Positions 32,865 through 44,006 of a DNA stretch of 64,000 nucleotides are shown here, piece by piece; the stretch's first letter is position 1, and every line of letters starts with the position of its first letter. Source of the DNA: Hymenoscyphus infarciens (lineage: Eukaryota > Ascomycota > Leotiomycetes > Helotiales > Helotiaceae); the NCBI GenBank assembly GCA_001414345.1, contig LLCB01000067.1, forward strand, positions 151,981 to 215,980. Direction: 5' to 3'. The notes under the pieces are model-generated. The model saw nothing but the letters and a program-made list of their open reading frames with translations, ran no database searches and was not told where the DNA came from. The position numbers and the translations under genes are program-made.

Positions 32865-35199
32865 TGTAAAGAAAGAGAGACAAGTGAGCCTGCCCACTTG
32901 AAAATATCAAAAGGCAAAAAAATCACAAAGCACAGCTTCGCTAGAATAGAATGTAATGTAGGAAAACGAAGAACCACACAGAGGTGAAGAACCAAGACCA
33001 ATTATCTGGGGAGACGCCACATATATAAAAGCAGCGATATATTTGAGACAATGTTATGCTCTCCCAGTCATCGAAACATGGACTATGGACGGTGATACTG
33101 GGTTAAGTCTCGGCATTTTTGCCTTACCCTATCCCAAACCGGAGTCCACGTTGTCACTGGAAAGACCTGACAGACGCCAGTCACCGTGCAAAAGGGTAAA
33201 GATGGGCACAACTTTCTACTTGCTACTGCCTAGTTTTAACAAAGTGCCAAAAGGAGCTCGACATGGGGGCAACCTGGCCATAACATTGTGTAAGTCGAAC
33301 CGATTCTCTTGCACTTGCCTTTTGAAGAACGTCTCAACGATTTCAGTCAAAGATGATATAGCATACCTTGGTAGGGCCTCACTTGGCGTACCATGCGAAA
33401 CTAGTACCTCCATTTGGAAGTCAATTGAGCCTCTACGCTAAACTTGAAATAGCAATTGTGATCTTACACCCAATGATGTGATGCCATCGGAGAAATATAT
33501 CGGAGCCGCGCCAGGTTCATGAATTAGGAAAGTAGACAGCAATTCTTCTGATCATGCCCATACTACAAGGCTCCCACAACAGGCAATTTGATCTTCTTCA
33601 AAAGCAACAACGGCTACAGATCAGCCGAGTACTGTATACATAAGCGCCTAAGGTCACGAAGCTTGGCGAGCGAAGCATTTTCCCCAGTGGGCTGTTGAGG
33701 GCAAGCGTGAGACCAAAGATATCAAATAGCTGGGCAGGGCTGGCTGTTCGAAACCCCCGTAATCCACAGATTGCTCGGATGATCCGATGGGACGACTGAG
33801 ACTGAGTCATATTTATTCTGATATTGCGATAGGTGCCAGTCGTACGAACTCGGCGATAACGCCAAGAATATCAGTGTATCAAGCCGTTGTTCCCTGACTT
33901 CCATACATTTGCAATTAGACCATATTGGTGCCGTATTGCAGTCGTGTATGTACCATGAGCGTATACTAGGTCCATTGTACTTGAGAGGGTGAGAGGTATT
34001 GTAACGTACTCGTGAGAGAAAACATGAGTGTTTGCAGCGTTTCCAGGAGTCTCGACCACCGTCACAATATGGATCACTAAGCCTCAAAAAGGTAAAAAAC
34101 GGTGGGGAAAAGTTAGTGTACTGTACTACATCAATGGCCATAAATAGCCATTGTGGAAGCATATACCCAGCACATGCTTTGAGACTAGTGTCAAGACTTG
34201 GTGAGGGAAGGAAGGTTCATTTCCATTATAAGTACCAGAGAGGCTTAAAACTGTATTTTCGGGCTCTGTTTCTGCTAGAATTCGATGTGAGAGAACGTCG
34301 TTGAGAAAAACGCTGCACTGCGAGGCATGCCCTTGCGGCCAATGCCATGAGGTGAGAATAAGAATATCAAGTTAACGACGTCGGCGATCGGTGGGGGCAG
34401 TTTGAGAATTGCTTATAAAAAACAATGGTCACTGGCCATCTGCGAGGCCGCGTAATGGCAGATGCATAAAATAAAGTTAGAAAACAAACTGACTGATGGA
34501 GCGGCAGACAGCGATATGGATACTGTGGGGAAGTGGGCGAGGAAGCTTGAGCCTCGTCGTCGATGCGAGGTGCCCAGGTGCAGGTGAGTTTGTATGGAGG
34601 AGAGGAAGGTTTTAGAGGTGAGCTTGGCTTCTATGCGCGGCTTGGCGCCACAAGCGAACAGGCGAATAAGAGGAGCCTATCTCGACCTCGGTACCGCCAT
34701 TTTGAGATGAAAACAAAACACAACACCATAGGCTAGTAAGTAACAAGCATCCCCATCGGACTATTTTTTTTTTTTTTTACGCAGTGCTGCAAAAAAGGCC
34801 CGAGACCCTTCTTGCGCGGTTCTCGGTTCAATGCTACCGCTTTGAAGTCTTCATCGAGGTTGTTGAAACCCACCACAACCCTTGTTCCTCTCCCAATTTG
34901 CTCAATTGTTGACGGAACTTCGTCCCACCACGTCAAATTCCAGGTTTTCGCTGCGCAGAATGAGTAATGCACACGCAGATCTATTGCATCAGCTTGGACT
35001 CCCAAGACACCAACCACAGAGCCAACACCCCAACCACAGTGCCCCAAAACATATGTTGTTGCGGTGCTCTTAGTATTGTTGATGGTGGAGTTCTGTGGAC
35101 ATGACTAACTCTCAATCTTCGAGGGAGTCGCTTTCTATAAGTATTTTCGCAGCAGGCTTCCCAAATCAGCATTAAGTCTGAGTCACGGCATTGTTACGA
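32865..35199. promoter_or_regulatory. 2.3-kb region between ZIP and CDF genes
   Basis: The two metal-transporter genes face away from each other, so both promoters lie here. I looked for a Zap1-type site (ACCTTNAAGGT) and found none. Short frames on both strands (33043-33441, 33722-34162, 34733-35047) have no motif. The upstream exon that CDF homologues usually have may be in 34.8-35.2 kb, for example the frame starting MSNAHADLLHQLG at 34960, but I cannot join it. Confidence 0.4.
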
Positions 35200-36797
35200 A
35201 TGGATTCCTTAATTTTTCTTCCCGTTCTCTTTCACGAAGGAGAAGAGGCGGAGGTCGAGGACATAATAGAAAATGGCGGCAAGGTCAAATTTGCTGTCAA
35301 CGCCAGTTTCGTTGTCAATTTCTTCCTTTTCATCATTCAGATGTATGCTGCAATAAGTAATGGCTCTCTTTCGTTGTTTGCAACTGCTGCAGACGCTTTC
35401 GTAAGAATTCCCATATCAGCTGTCAATCTATCGATCCTGTAGCTAATACTTTTCAACCCTCTAGATGGAGCTTGTCAGTTCCATCGTCATGTTGGTTACA
35501 TCTCGGTTGGCAGCCAAGCCAAATATACACAAATTCCCCGTTGTAAGTATCCCCGGCTGACTTGCTTCCAATATTCTTCTAACATATTTACCAGGGTCGT
35601 AAACGTGTTGAAACTATCGGAATTATTCTCTTCTGCACTTTGATGACAACTGTCTCTGTGGAGTTGATCATCGAATCAGCACGTTCTCTCGGCAAAGGTC
35701 CGTCTGATGCTGAAGAGTTACCTCTCATTCCGCTTATCTTCGTATCAATAGCCAGTATGTATCGATCCCATCTCTCGTCACAATTACCCATCTGCCTTCT
35801 AGAAGCTTACCGTTATCAGTATTCTCCAAGGGGTCTCTTTTCGTTTATAGCTTCCTTCTAAGGAAATACCCTGCAGCTCAGTTCTTCATGGTACAGACTG
35901 TTAGGTCAATTCACAGTAAAAGCATATTACCCTTGTTTAAAGTTGTAGGGATTTCTTACAGTTATAATAAACTTTTATCACCAAAATGATAGTTTCAAGT
36001 GAGTTTGGGTTAGCGTAAAATCAGTGCTCATTTATCCTTTTTACGGTGACTTAAGAGAACAGTCTGTACGTCTACTTTTACCCTGTCCTTGTTCTTTACA
36101 TATACATTCTCCAACAACATGCGGGAACTTCTACTTAACCATACAAACTCCTTCATTCCAAGCATACTGTTCAACTACTAACTTCTATTATAGATTGACC
36201 ATGGAAATGATATTGCTGTCAATATCTTTGGTCTTGTCATGTCTATTGTCGGGACTCGGTTCGTCAAAGTGTGGTTCTTGGACCCAACGGGTGCAATTTG
36301 TATCGCCTTTCTCATTCTATACTCGTGGGCCTCGACTGCCTTTGAGCACATGTGGTACTTGGTCGGAAAAACTGCCCCTCAAGACTGCTTGAACAAATTG
36401 GTATATGTATCAGTCACTCATGATCAAAGAATCAAGAAGATCGATACGGTAAGGCAATAACTGAACCCTTATATATATTGGTCGCTAATGTTCCTAGGCT
36501 CGTGCATATCATGCTGGAGACAAATATTACGTCGAAGTGGATATTATCATGTCGGAAACCGAGAGTCTCAAAGTTACTCATGACGTTTCGCAAACTCTCC
36601 AGAGAAAATTGGAAGGTCTTTCGGACGTAGAGCGACCCTTTGTGCACGTTGACTACGAGGACTCCCACGATATATCAACCGAGCACAAGGCACTTTACGA
36701 AGTCAAGGAGCCCAAGGTGGCAGTTGCCGAAAGGATAAAGCAGAGATTTACTCGCAAAGGAGGAGACGAGGAGGCCGCTCGGCCAGCTCGGTCATGA
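35200..36797 (+). CDS. Cation diffusion facilitator (Fe/Mn-type CDF exporter)
   Basis: Six exons: 35200-35400, 35465-35542, 35595-35754, 35820-35890, 36194-36448, 36498-36797, giving 354 aa. CDF proteins export divalent metals from the cytosol by proton antiport. TM1 begins KVKFAVNASFVVNFFLF; TM2 has ATAADAFMELVSS; TM5 has FMIDHGNDIAVN; the cytosolic C-terminal domain has AYHAGDKYYVEVDIIMSET and FVHVDYED. The metal site of fungal members is usually D-x3-D in both TM2 and TM5; here TM2 reads D-A-F-M-E. Filamentous-fungal homologues have about 100 more N-terminal residues, so the start is uncertain or the gene is shorter. Intron 4 (35891-36193) contains a MITE and is three to five times longer than the others. 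Confidence 0.85.
35893..36067. mobile_element. MITE-I in intron 4 of the CDF gene, at the splice donor
   Basis: The unit begins CAGACTGTT and ends AACAGTCTG, a perfect inverted repeat, with TA on each side (35891-35892 region reading GTA, and 36068-36069 reading TAC). The flanking symmetry gives GTACAGACTGTT and AACAGTCTGTAC, 12 bp perfect. The body matches the 27.7-kb copy. The left flank GTA is also the first three bases of the intron, so the element sits at the TA of the 5' splice site. TA duplication fits Tc1/mariner/pogo transposition. Confidence 0.72.
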
Positions 36798-38960
36798 CAC
36801 TGGTTCTACGAATGGGGCTCGGGGAAAAAAACACTGCTGATACGATAGCGACCAGAGAAAGAGTTATACCCAAGGAAAAGGTATAAATAGACAAAGTTAC
36901 GTTCCATTGATTTAAGTTTTGATACAGGTACCAATCACATGTACCAACAGACAGATTCAATAAGTAAGTTTTGAAGAAGAAAAAACCACTGAGATATCCC
37001 ACACTGCACGAGAACCTCAGATCCTAAATTTCATCCTCCATACTTCTTCATCAATCCGAGGAGTGTGATTTCCGCTGAACTAACAAATGATAATCACAGG
37101 CTTCCTTGTCAACTTTGAGATAAAGACCGGTCTCGACTCTACACCTAAACTTGGACATTACTCTGTATGAGACACAAACCCGAACAGCCTCGCCACCAAC
37201 GATCATCGGATTGTTTGGATACAGTAGCAAAAGGACAGTGTTTCTACTTCCAACTCTCCGTCTTCACCAGTCAACGGTGTTGGATCTTCGAATGATGAAA
37301 CGGGTCTGTTTCTTCAAATAGATACAACAGTGCCGCCTGCTGATCTTGTATATTAGTTGATTAACCATGGTTGAATTGGACACCATGGCTTTATCCTTCA
37401 CACCATGTAAGCACCGAGAGATGGCCGAATCGGGTGGGATTTCCACACATACCGGATAATCCCAGAACTTCCACGTTTTTCATCTGGAAAGGAGCTGAGA
37501 TGGCGAATTGCCACGAGGGAACAATAAGATTTGCTGAGTGAAGGGTGGCATGAACTAACCAACTAGAATCAAGAACATGTGGAGAATGCCGGTCGCCACT
37601 GCACCGATCTCCGGATTTTTCAAAGGATGCTCATCCTAAGCTCCCGCCCACGCGACTTTGACAACCTGTTGGTGTTTTGTCTCTTTTTTTTTTTTTTGGT
37701 GGTACAATCTTCCTGACATCATGAGCAGTATCTCTCATAAACATGAGACGTTGACGTTGTGAACCAACATTTTCCAACAGCTTTCTCCGAAGAATGCCTC
37801 GCACGGTGAGTCTCGTTACACATTCATTGCATAGTCGAACCCTCGGGAAAATTTCAAAGAAATCCTTCAGGTTGGGTGCTACCAGAAAGAATGGACGACG
37901 CATTGAATATCTCTATGAGAAATTGCGAACCCTTTCCAGATGCTTTGCAGACGAAGCAATTTCCGCTTCGGAAAATTCATGATGGGAGTGGGGTAATGTA
38001 TCCCAGCTTTGCTCCTCGGCCAATCAACTTCAACGCTCAGCACCGAGGCTACTTAACATCTCTCGCTTTCATCTTGACCTGTTCATCTTGTCTCGGGGTT
38101 TCTTGCATCAAATGCAACCTCACGATCCTTCTCTCATTTGTCATTGCCCTGTCTACCCAGCTATCCACGGCTCATCCACGTGTGTCTCTTTGCAAAAAGA
38201 GCTATGGCTCATCTTTACCGCGTCCACGACTCCACGGCCCTCCTCGAAGTCTTGGAGACGGGGGTTAGTTTTCTTTACAGGGCAGGCCCTCCACGCATCA
38301 ACTCCCTTTTGGTCGTTTGGCGTTCTACTTGTTTCTTTTTGGTCGGATTTTGCGTCATGGCTTGTAAATTCTTCAGCGGTGTTTGCCAGTGTATCATCCG
38401 TTTTGCTTGCAGATTCTGCACCACCTACTCCGTCCGAGGGTAAGATGGGCGGGTAAACAAGTACTCCGTAGCAAGTACTGTATCCAGAGCTGGCCTCACG
38501 CGTCTGCGCGGCACAGCGCGCGTGAGAGTTCACGATTGTTGAATTCAAGACCCCTTTTAAGCCCCCCTACTCATTACCCCTCGTCCCTTATGGATGGTAT
38601 CAGGGGTATTGGCGAAGGTGGGCTGGTTACTGGTCCGTCAGTTCATCTGTACTGTACGAAAACCAACAATCGACCCCTCGCCCCCAAACGGCATTAGAAC
38701 GAGCGATCCAATGATACCCATTGGTCGGTTCCGATATTCCATTTGCCCTTTTGTAGGTCCCGCCCACCGGCGATGCGATCGAGGCTGACTTGACCGCCGC
38801 TGTGTTGGTGCGTGCTCGGTGTTGTGTTTGTGTTGCATATGGGGACATTGGTATGCGCCAGGGCAAGCTGATGAAGCGCTTCTTAAGTCTCATGGTACCC
38901 ACCCCCATCGTAGACACCTTCGGCGCTGTTTGTTACTCGCGCGCCAGTTGAGTCGCGAGT
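36798..38960. other. 2.2-kb intergenic
   Basis: Between the CDF gene and a plus-strand single-TM protein gene. Overlapping short frames exist (37794-38268 plus, 38153-38548 minus, 38383-38788 plus), none with a motif or a coherent set of exons. A T-run at 37687-37700 and a pyrimidine-rich stretch precede 38.9 kb. I see nothing firm; a long promoter or non-coding transcript is possible. Confidence 0.4.
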
Positions 38961-40606
38961 ATGTCAACGACGTTGCGTCCATCAGAAGTCAACAATGGAA
39001 TTACGACAAGTTGGCTACCTCTCACAACACCCGGAGTTTCTGCTCCACCCGAGTGCTCGTCGGAAATCTATCGGGTACCTGGCGGGCAGGATATCATGGC
39101 TTTCGACCCGTACTATGCGAAGAATATTCCGAATGCCCTGCACTGTTTACCGGTCGAGGTGACCAAATCATGGGAGCAAACGGGTGTCACGCTCACTACG
39201 AGTCTGGGGGGGTTCAATTGTCCTTCGCTTTACACCAAAGCGGCTACAGCTAGTCTGAATAAGATCAGTGCTATTGTAGCTTGCTGCCCTTCGTGAGTAT
39301 ACGATTCTCACTATTTCAGGACCTGGCTGATTTCTGAAGGCTTTACAACTACCGTTCCGACAATAAATGCATATCTACAGTCCCAGCGGGCCAAACAGTC
39401 GTTGTCAAGAACTTATCGGCGAATAATGTAGCACGAGCGGAAAATACAAATGATGGAGGGATAACTGTAACCGGGTTTCTGGTCTCTGGATATTCCTTCG
39501 CAGACGATCCTGCTCTAGTCACAACAACTCTCACTCCATCTTTGGCAACAGCAATCCCAACATCAAGTCCAGAAATCTCCGCCGCTCCAAGCATTAATTC
39601 CACACCCTCCAATTCTTCCCCAGGAAGCGTGCCCCAGATCCCCTCAAGCGCTTTATCAACAAGCACGTCAATACCTACTGCTCTTCCCACCATAACTGTC
39701 ACCTCGTCCGGTCTTTCAGTTGGCGCGAAAGTCGGTATAACTCTGGGTGTCGTTTTCACGGTAATCATCATCATCTCCCTCCTAGCAAGTCTTCACATCA
39801 GAAGACGACGAAGATCACATCCCTCATACGGGAACTCCTCATGTCAGCCCGAAGCCGGAATCCTTGAAATATCACGAGAACCACGATCAATAAAGAATAA
39901 TGTCCCAGTCGCATCCATAAACACAAACGCAAGTTCCAAACCCCTATCGCCACCAAACCAATACCCGGGCAGCGACGGCCTACAAACAGTCCTCCCACCC
40001 GAAGTCCACGAACAGAAAGCGCGAGAGATAAGAGGGAGAGAACAGACGGAGAAACATCCGGGGACGAGGATACATATCAATAGTCTCGGACCGCATGAGA
40101 TGGAAGTCACTCCCTCGAATGTAAAATTCGAGATGGATGCCGGGAGTGTAAAAAGACCAACAAAAACATCATCGTCATCAAAACCATCCTCCTCCTCACC
40201 AACATCCTCCAATCCTCCCTCACAACAACCCCATCTCCCACCCCGCTCAAGAACCGGTTCCGCAGCAACCTTACGTACCACCCCCCTCTCCCCCGTATCG
40301 CGAAACCAAACTCCCGACCTAATACACCAACACACCCGAGAACTCTCAAACCACACACCAGTATCCTCCTTCGGAAGAACAACCCCCAATAGAACTGTGA
40401 GTCGGAACACGAGTCTCAACGATTTGCGGAATGCAAGGAGTGGGAGTCTAGGAGATCTACGGACGAGTGGGAGGAATGGGAGATTAACACCGGATGTGTT
40501 GGGTGGTTCGAGTCGAGATGCGAGGTTGGAGGTTGCGGGGGGTTGTATAAGCCCTGTTAGTACTACGGAGAGGAGTTTTCTGGATCTTAGTGATTTGGAC
40601 GATTGA
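38961..40606 (+). CDS. Single-pass membrane protein with Ser/Thr stalk, unrecognised
   Basis: Two exons, 38961-39292 and 39340-40606, giving 532 aa. Residues 1-170 are an ectodomain with paired Cys (PPECSS, LHCLPVE, FNCPSLY, ACCPSLY, DNKCIST), then a Ser/Thr/Pro-rich stalk, one membrane span (SVGAKVGITLGVVFTVIIIISLLASLHI, about 240-267) stopped by RRRRRS, and a 265-residue Ser/Pro/Asn-rich cytoplasmic tail. This is the general plan of fungal wall-sensor or adhesin-like proteins, but no WSC domain is present. No cleavable signal peptide is visible, as in several fungal relatives; an upstream exon is possible. The intron acceptor is GAAG, chosen because the alternative TTTCAG puts the tail out of frame. 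Confidence 0.7.
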
Positions 40607-41274
40607 GTAGGAGGGTAATGTTAATAATATTAATACCATTTACATACAAACTGAAATGTGCGTGTTTGGATTTGTGAAGTGAAGAATGCTAACCTTGAGG
40701 AGGGGTAAGAGTATTTGGAAGTTATAGGTGTACTTTGAATCCGGTACCCAGAAAGCCAATCCATTTATTGACATGATAAATTGCCAAATCTTGGAGTAGA
40801 ACCAACTGGTTGGGGGGGAGAACATGGACAAGGGAAATAGAGCCCGGCAATAAATTTCATGAAAGAAAAGGAAAAGCAGAAGCAATAACAGAAATGCCGA
40901 GAAATTAGATAAAACTAACGGCGGTAGAAAAGGAACGAAAATACAGCTCGAACACACAAAGAATTATAATGTGCCCTGCTGGAACAATCAAAATGAAAAA
41001 AAGGCGTTTCGAAGATTGGAGAATTCAAGAAACGACTAGCATTTCAACCTCCAAATTCTATTCCCCCGGCAATCCCTTTCCACAAATATATGGCTTTCGT
41101 ATGCCCCATCCTTCCTTTTTAGCTCTTGGCTTGAGGCTTCTCTTCTTGTGTGATCTGACAGCATCAACTTGGGGTATATCCATCTATTCCTCCATCCTTC
41201 GTTTCGCTTCCCAATGCTTCCTCACGTTTTCGTAACTTCATGACTTCATTATCCATGGTGTTCGCAGAGCACCC
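40607..41274. other. Intergenic, convergent 3' ends
   Basis: About 670 bp between the stop codons of the single-TM protein gene and HSK3. Frames 40640-40957 (minus) and 40969-41235 (plus) have no motif. No feature seen beyond 3' UTRs. Confidence 0.5.
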
Positions 41275-41731
41275 TCAAGCATCACTATCCCCACTTCCTC
41301 TCTGTTGTTGTGTTTGTTGCGATTGTTGACTATTCCCCGCGATAGTTTCCTCCCCAAGAACTTTACTGGCAGCCATAAACCTATATCAAAACACGGATCA
41401 GCCCAGATGCCTTATATTAAATCCCCAAAGGCTCGCTATTTTCTCAAACCTGCGTCACAAGGGAGGAAGAACGTACAATCCACCATGGAAAGCCCCCAAG
41501 CCCCTCACCGATTCCGCTTGTACACTAGTCATCCGTAATAGATTCTCGAGATCTGCGAGGTTGGCAGAGAGTTGTGCTAGTTGCGCGTGGAGGTGTGACT
41601 ATGCAGACATCGTGTTAGCTTCTTTTGCGACTGCTTGAGGAGGAAGAAAGAGGGGTGTTTACCAATTGGCGGGGTTTGTTGCTGCTGGGCGCGGTGGATA
41701 GGCGGGAGGAGGCTGGGAGTCGGGAGGACAT
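41275..41731 (-). CDS. HSK3: DASH/Dam1 complex subunit Hsk3
   Basis: Three exons: 41731-41663, 41598-41477, 41380-41275, giving 98 aa. Hsk3 is a small coiled-coil subunit of the ten-protein DASH/Dam1 ring that couples kinetochores to microtubule plus ends. The conserved helix is clear: QLSHLHAQLAQLSANL, ADLENLLRMTSVQAESVRGLG, then GLFMAASKVLGEE, which is created only by the join of exons 2 and 3. The N terminus (MSSRLPASSRLSTAPSS) and Gln-rich tail are variable in the family. A longer overlapping frame on the same strand (41903-41577, beginning MARSINGT) covers exon 1 in another phase and should not be mistaken for this gene. Confidence 0.88.
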
Positions 41732-42153
41732 CGTGGGCTTTATATGGTGGTTTGTGAGGAGCTCTTTGCAAAAGTTTTGAAGAAGGTCTTGGGTACTGAT
41801 TGATTTGAGTTGCAGGTAAATAATGCCGAAGGGTCACTTTGGGATGGTGTCGCGATGTAAACACTCGAGTTGCGATGCACGTGCCATTTATAGACCTGGC
41901 CACAGAACTCTTTCCACCGAACTTCTTTCACCTCATTTTTCTATGGCACAACATTTGCGTAAAATTCAATCGTCACTTTGTGATCCTCAGTATATCTTAT
42001 AGTTTCTTTGTCTGATCATTTTCCTCCATTCGTCTACTGAAATAAGCTAGAAAAGACGGGAAGGCTCAAAAGATACAAGGGGATATCAGAAACAGTTTCC
42101 TGGAGGATGAAGGTCGACACAAAATTCCCTCCTCCATGGGCATTTCGTTGCTA
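41732..42153. other. Promoter of HSK3
   Basis: About 420 bp between the HSK3 start and the end of the next minus-strand gene. Includes TATAAATGG-like A/T steps. Part of it is open in another frame but without motif. Confidence 0.4.
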
Positions 42154-42770
42154 TCATAGAGACCTCCTTCTCCTTATTGTGGTCCTACAGTCATTTCCTC
42201 TATTTATTCTCGCTCGATATACTCCCCTCATCGCGTTCAGAAGGACGAGACACCCAGCAATCAAAGCCATTATGTGATCGAGATTGCTGATGGATCCGTT
42301 CGATTTTAGTGTTAGATATGCGTAACTCGAGGCCGTTTTCGTTGGATCCTCTGTTTCAAATGTCACCCCATAGATGGAAGTAACCAAACTTATCGGCAAG
42401 AATATCATGGAGAGAAGGGCCAACGGGAAAAGAGCTCGGCCCTGGTGGTGTACTGAACCTTCTGCATCCTTGACAGCCCTTCGTGCTTGTTCCAGTGCTT
42501 CTAGTTCTGTATTTAGTCTTTCCACTGACCTCGCAGTAATTTCTCTCGATTCAGCTCTGTTTTTGGATACTCGTGGAGGATTTAGTGGCCGCTGTTTGCT
42601 TGTCCATTCTGGATTCCTTTTATTAATTTGCTAATCGTCCAGACTGAACCCGCCCAAGCCAGACAAACAACCAAGAACGCCCAGACAGAAGCAACGATTG
42701 GGGTTAAGAGAAAAAAGTACGGTCTACTCAACGTAGCATCTTTCAACTTGACACCTCTCATCGTCGCCAT
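42154..42770 (-). CDS. Small CorA-like membrane protein
   Basis: Probably two exons, 42770-42650 and 42608-42154, giving 191 aa; the 41-nt intron (donor GTTCAG, acceptor CCAG) is short but is the only join that unites two good frames. Three hydrophobic segments are seen: FFLLTPIVASVWAFLVVCLAWA near the N terminus, then ALFPLALLSMIFLPISLVTSIYGVTF, and IMALIAGCLVLLNAM. The second resembles TM1 of CorA/Alr-type magnesium transporters, preceded by a coiled helix (RLNTELEALEQARRA), but the essential Gly-Met-Asn is replaced by Gly-Val-Thr. It may be a non-transporting remnant or relative; a full CorA cytosolic domain is absent. Confidence in the gene is moderate and in the family low. Confidence 0.5.
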
Positions 42771-44006
42771 CAAAAAACAACACGTTCTCCGTGGCCCAAC
42801 TCAACAACTCCACAACCACCACCATCCCAAGCCTCTTCGTTTTTGGAACGCAGCAGCAGTAGTGCAGCAAGAAAATCGATCGAAATTGTGTCTCTGCACC
42901 AGGAGGATTTATTGAGTGTCCAGCTGATGCACGGCGCAGAGGGTCAAAAGCCAAGCTCCAACTGTGCCAGGCCCATACAGAGAGTCAACAAGCTGATAAC
43001 GAGAGTTTTTTTATATCTCTTCTTCAGAATATTCCCTGAAGCGTGTTTCTCTATGGTGGGCGTAGCATGCTGCATGCTGAGGCTTGTCTCACCCCGGCCA
43101 CACATCATATTGCTTTTTGCTGCTTGGTGACCACGAACAGAACTCCCGAACGAGTTCGAACGGTGCCAGTATCTCTTCCACACGAAAAAGCACCCCTTTT
43201 TTCGTGCGCGGAAAAGTGCATCGTTTTCGGCCAGAAACAGTGTTCTAGAGGTAATATAAGGGGGCGGTACCATCACACCATCTACCTAACCAACTGAGCC
43301 TCAAAAACTCCCAACTTCACCCACTTTCCAGCCCACGAAAAGAGAAACACATGGAGTGTGAGTAGTGTTGGAGGGTTCTATAAATCTTGATTTGGTACCT
43401 AATATTTTTCTCCCTCTCTGCCTTCTCAAAAAGCGTCTAATCGCTGAAGAGCGTCAATTTTGTTAGCATTCTTGTCATATGCAGGAATTCTCCTTCAAGA
43501 TCACATTTCATTTTTTATGTCTATGGATTTCTACGACAACTTAATCTCATTTGTAACCGAATTGCGCATTTCCGCACTCTTTTAAATTGCTTCTAGAAAA
43601 TCTTGTAATAGTTCTCGATCATTTCAGCGTTCTACCCGTCGAAGCGAGAAAATCGATTGTGGCTTGTACGTTTGCGGATAGCTTCTCGCTTTCTTTGTGC
43701 TTGTATGTTGAATAGGTGTTGCTTTCGATTCTTTCCCTTTGTGGTGTAGTTGTCGTTGTTAATCAAAAGTCCCATTTTTCTTTGTCACAATGATGATGTC
43801 TTTCTTAGCCAATATCAGATTGTCACTTAATCATTACATTACGACGAAGCTTCAAGCCAGACATATTTTGCTGCAGAAGAATCTGCCGTTGGCTATAAAT
43901 CTTTTGAGACTTTGAAATCATATATAAACACCTACAAAAATCTCAACAGCCTCGAGCTGTAAAGCTCCACAGAATTAGCCGAAAATTTTGAATCGAACCC
44001 AAAGCG
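42771..44006. other. Divergent promoter region before gene B
   Basis: About 1.2 kb between the CorA-like gene (minus) and gene B (plus). Short frames at 42944-43297 show no motif. Sequence immediately upstream of 44007 has TATATAAACACC near 43921, a plausible TATA element. No other feature seen. Confidence 0.45.

Noticed and set aside
34733..35172. Minus-strand frames opposite the CDF promoter, including MGHCGWGVGSVVG
   Set aside because: No family motif, no splice partners, and they run over a poly-A/T tract; more likely chance.
41577..41903. 108-codon minus-strand frame beginning MARSINGT, mitochondrial-presequence-like
   Set aside because: It covers HSK3 exon 1 in another phase and cannot be joined to the conserved Hsk3 helix; the phase starting at 41731 does.
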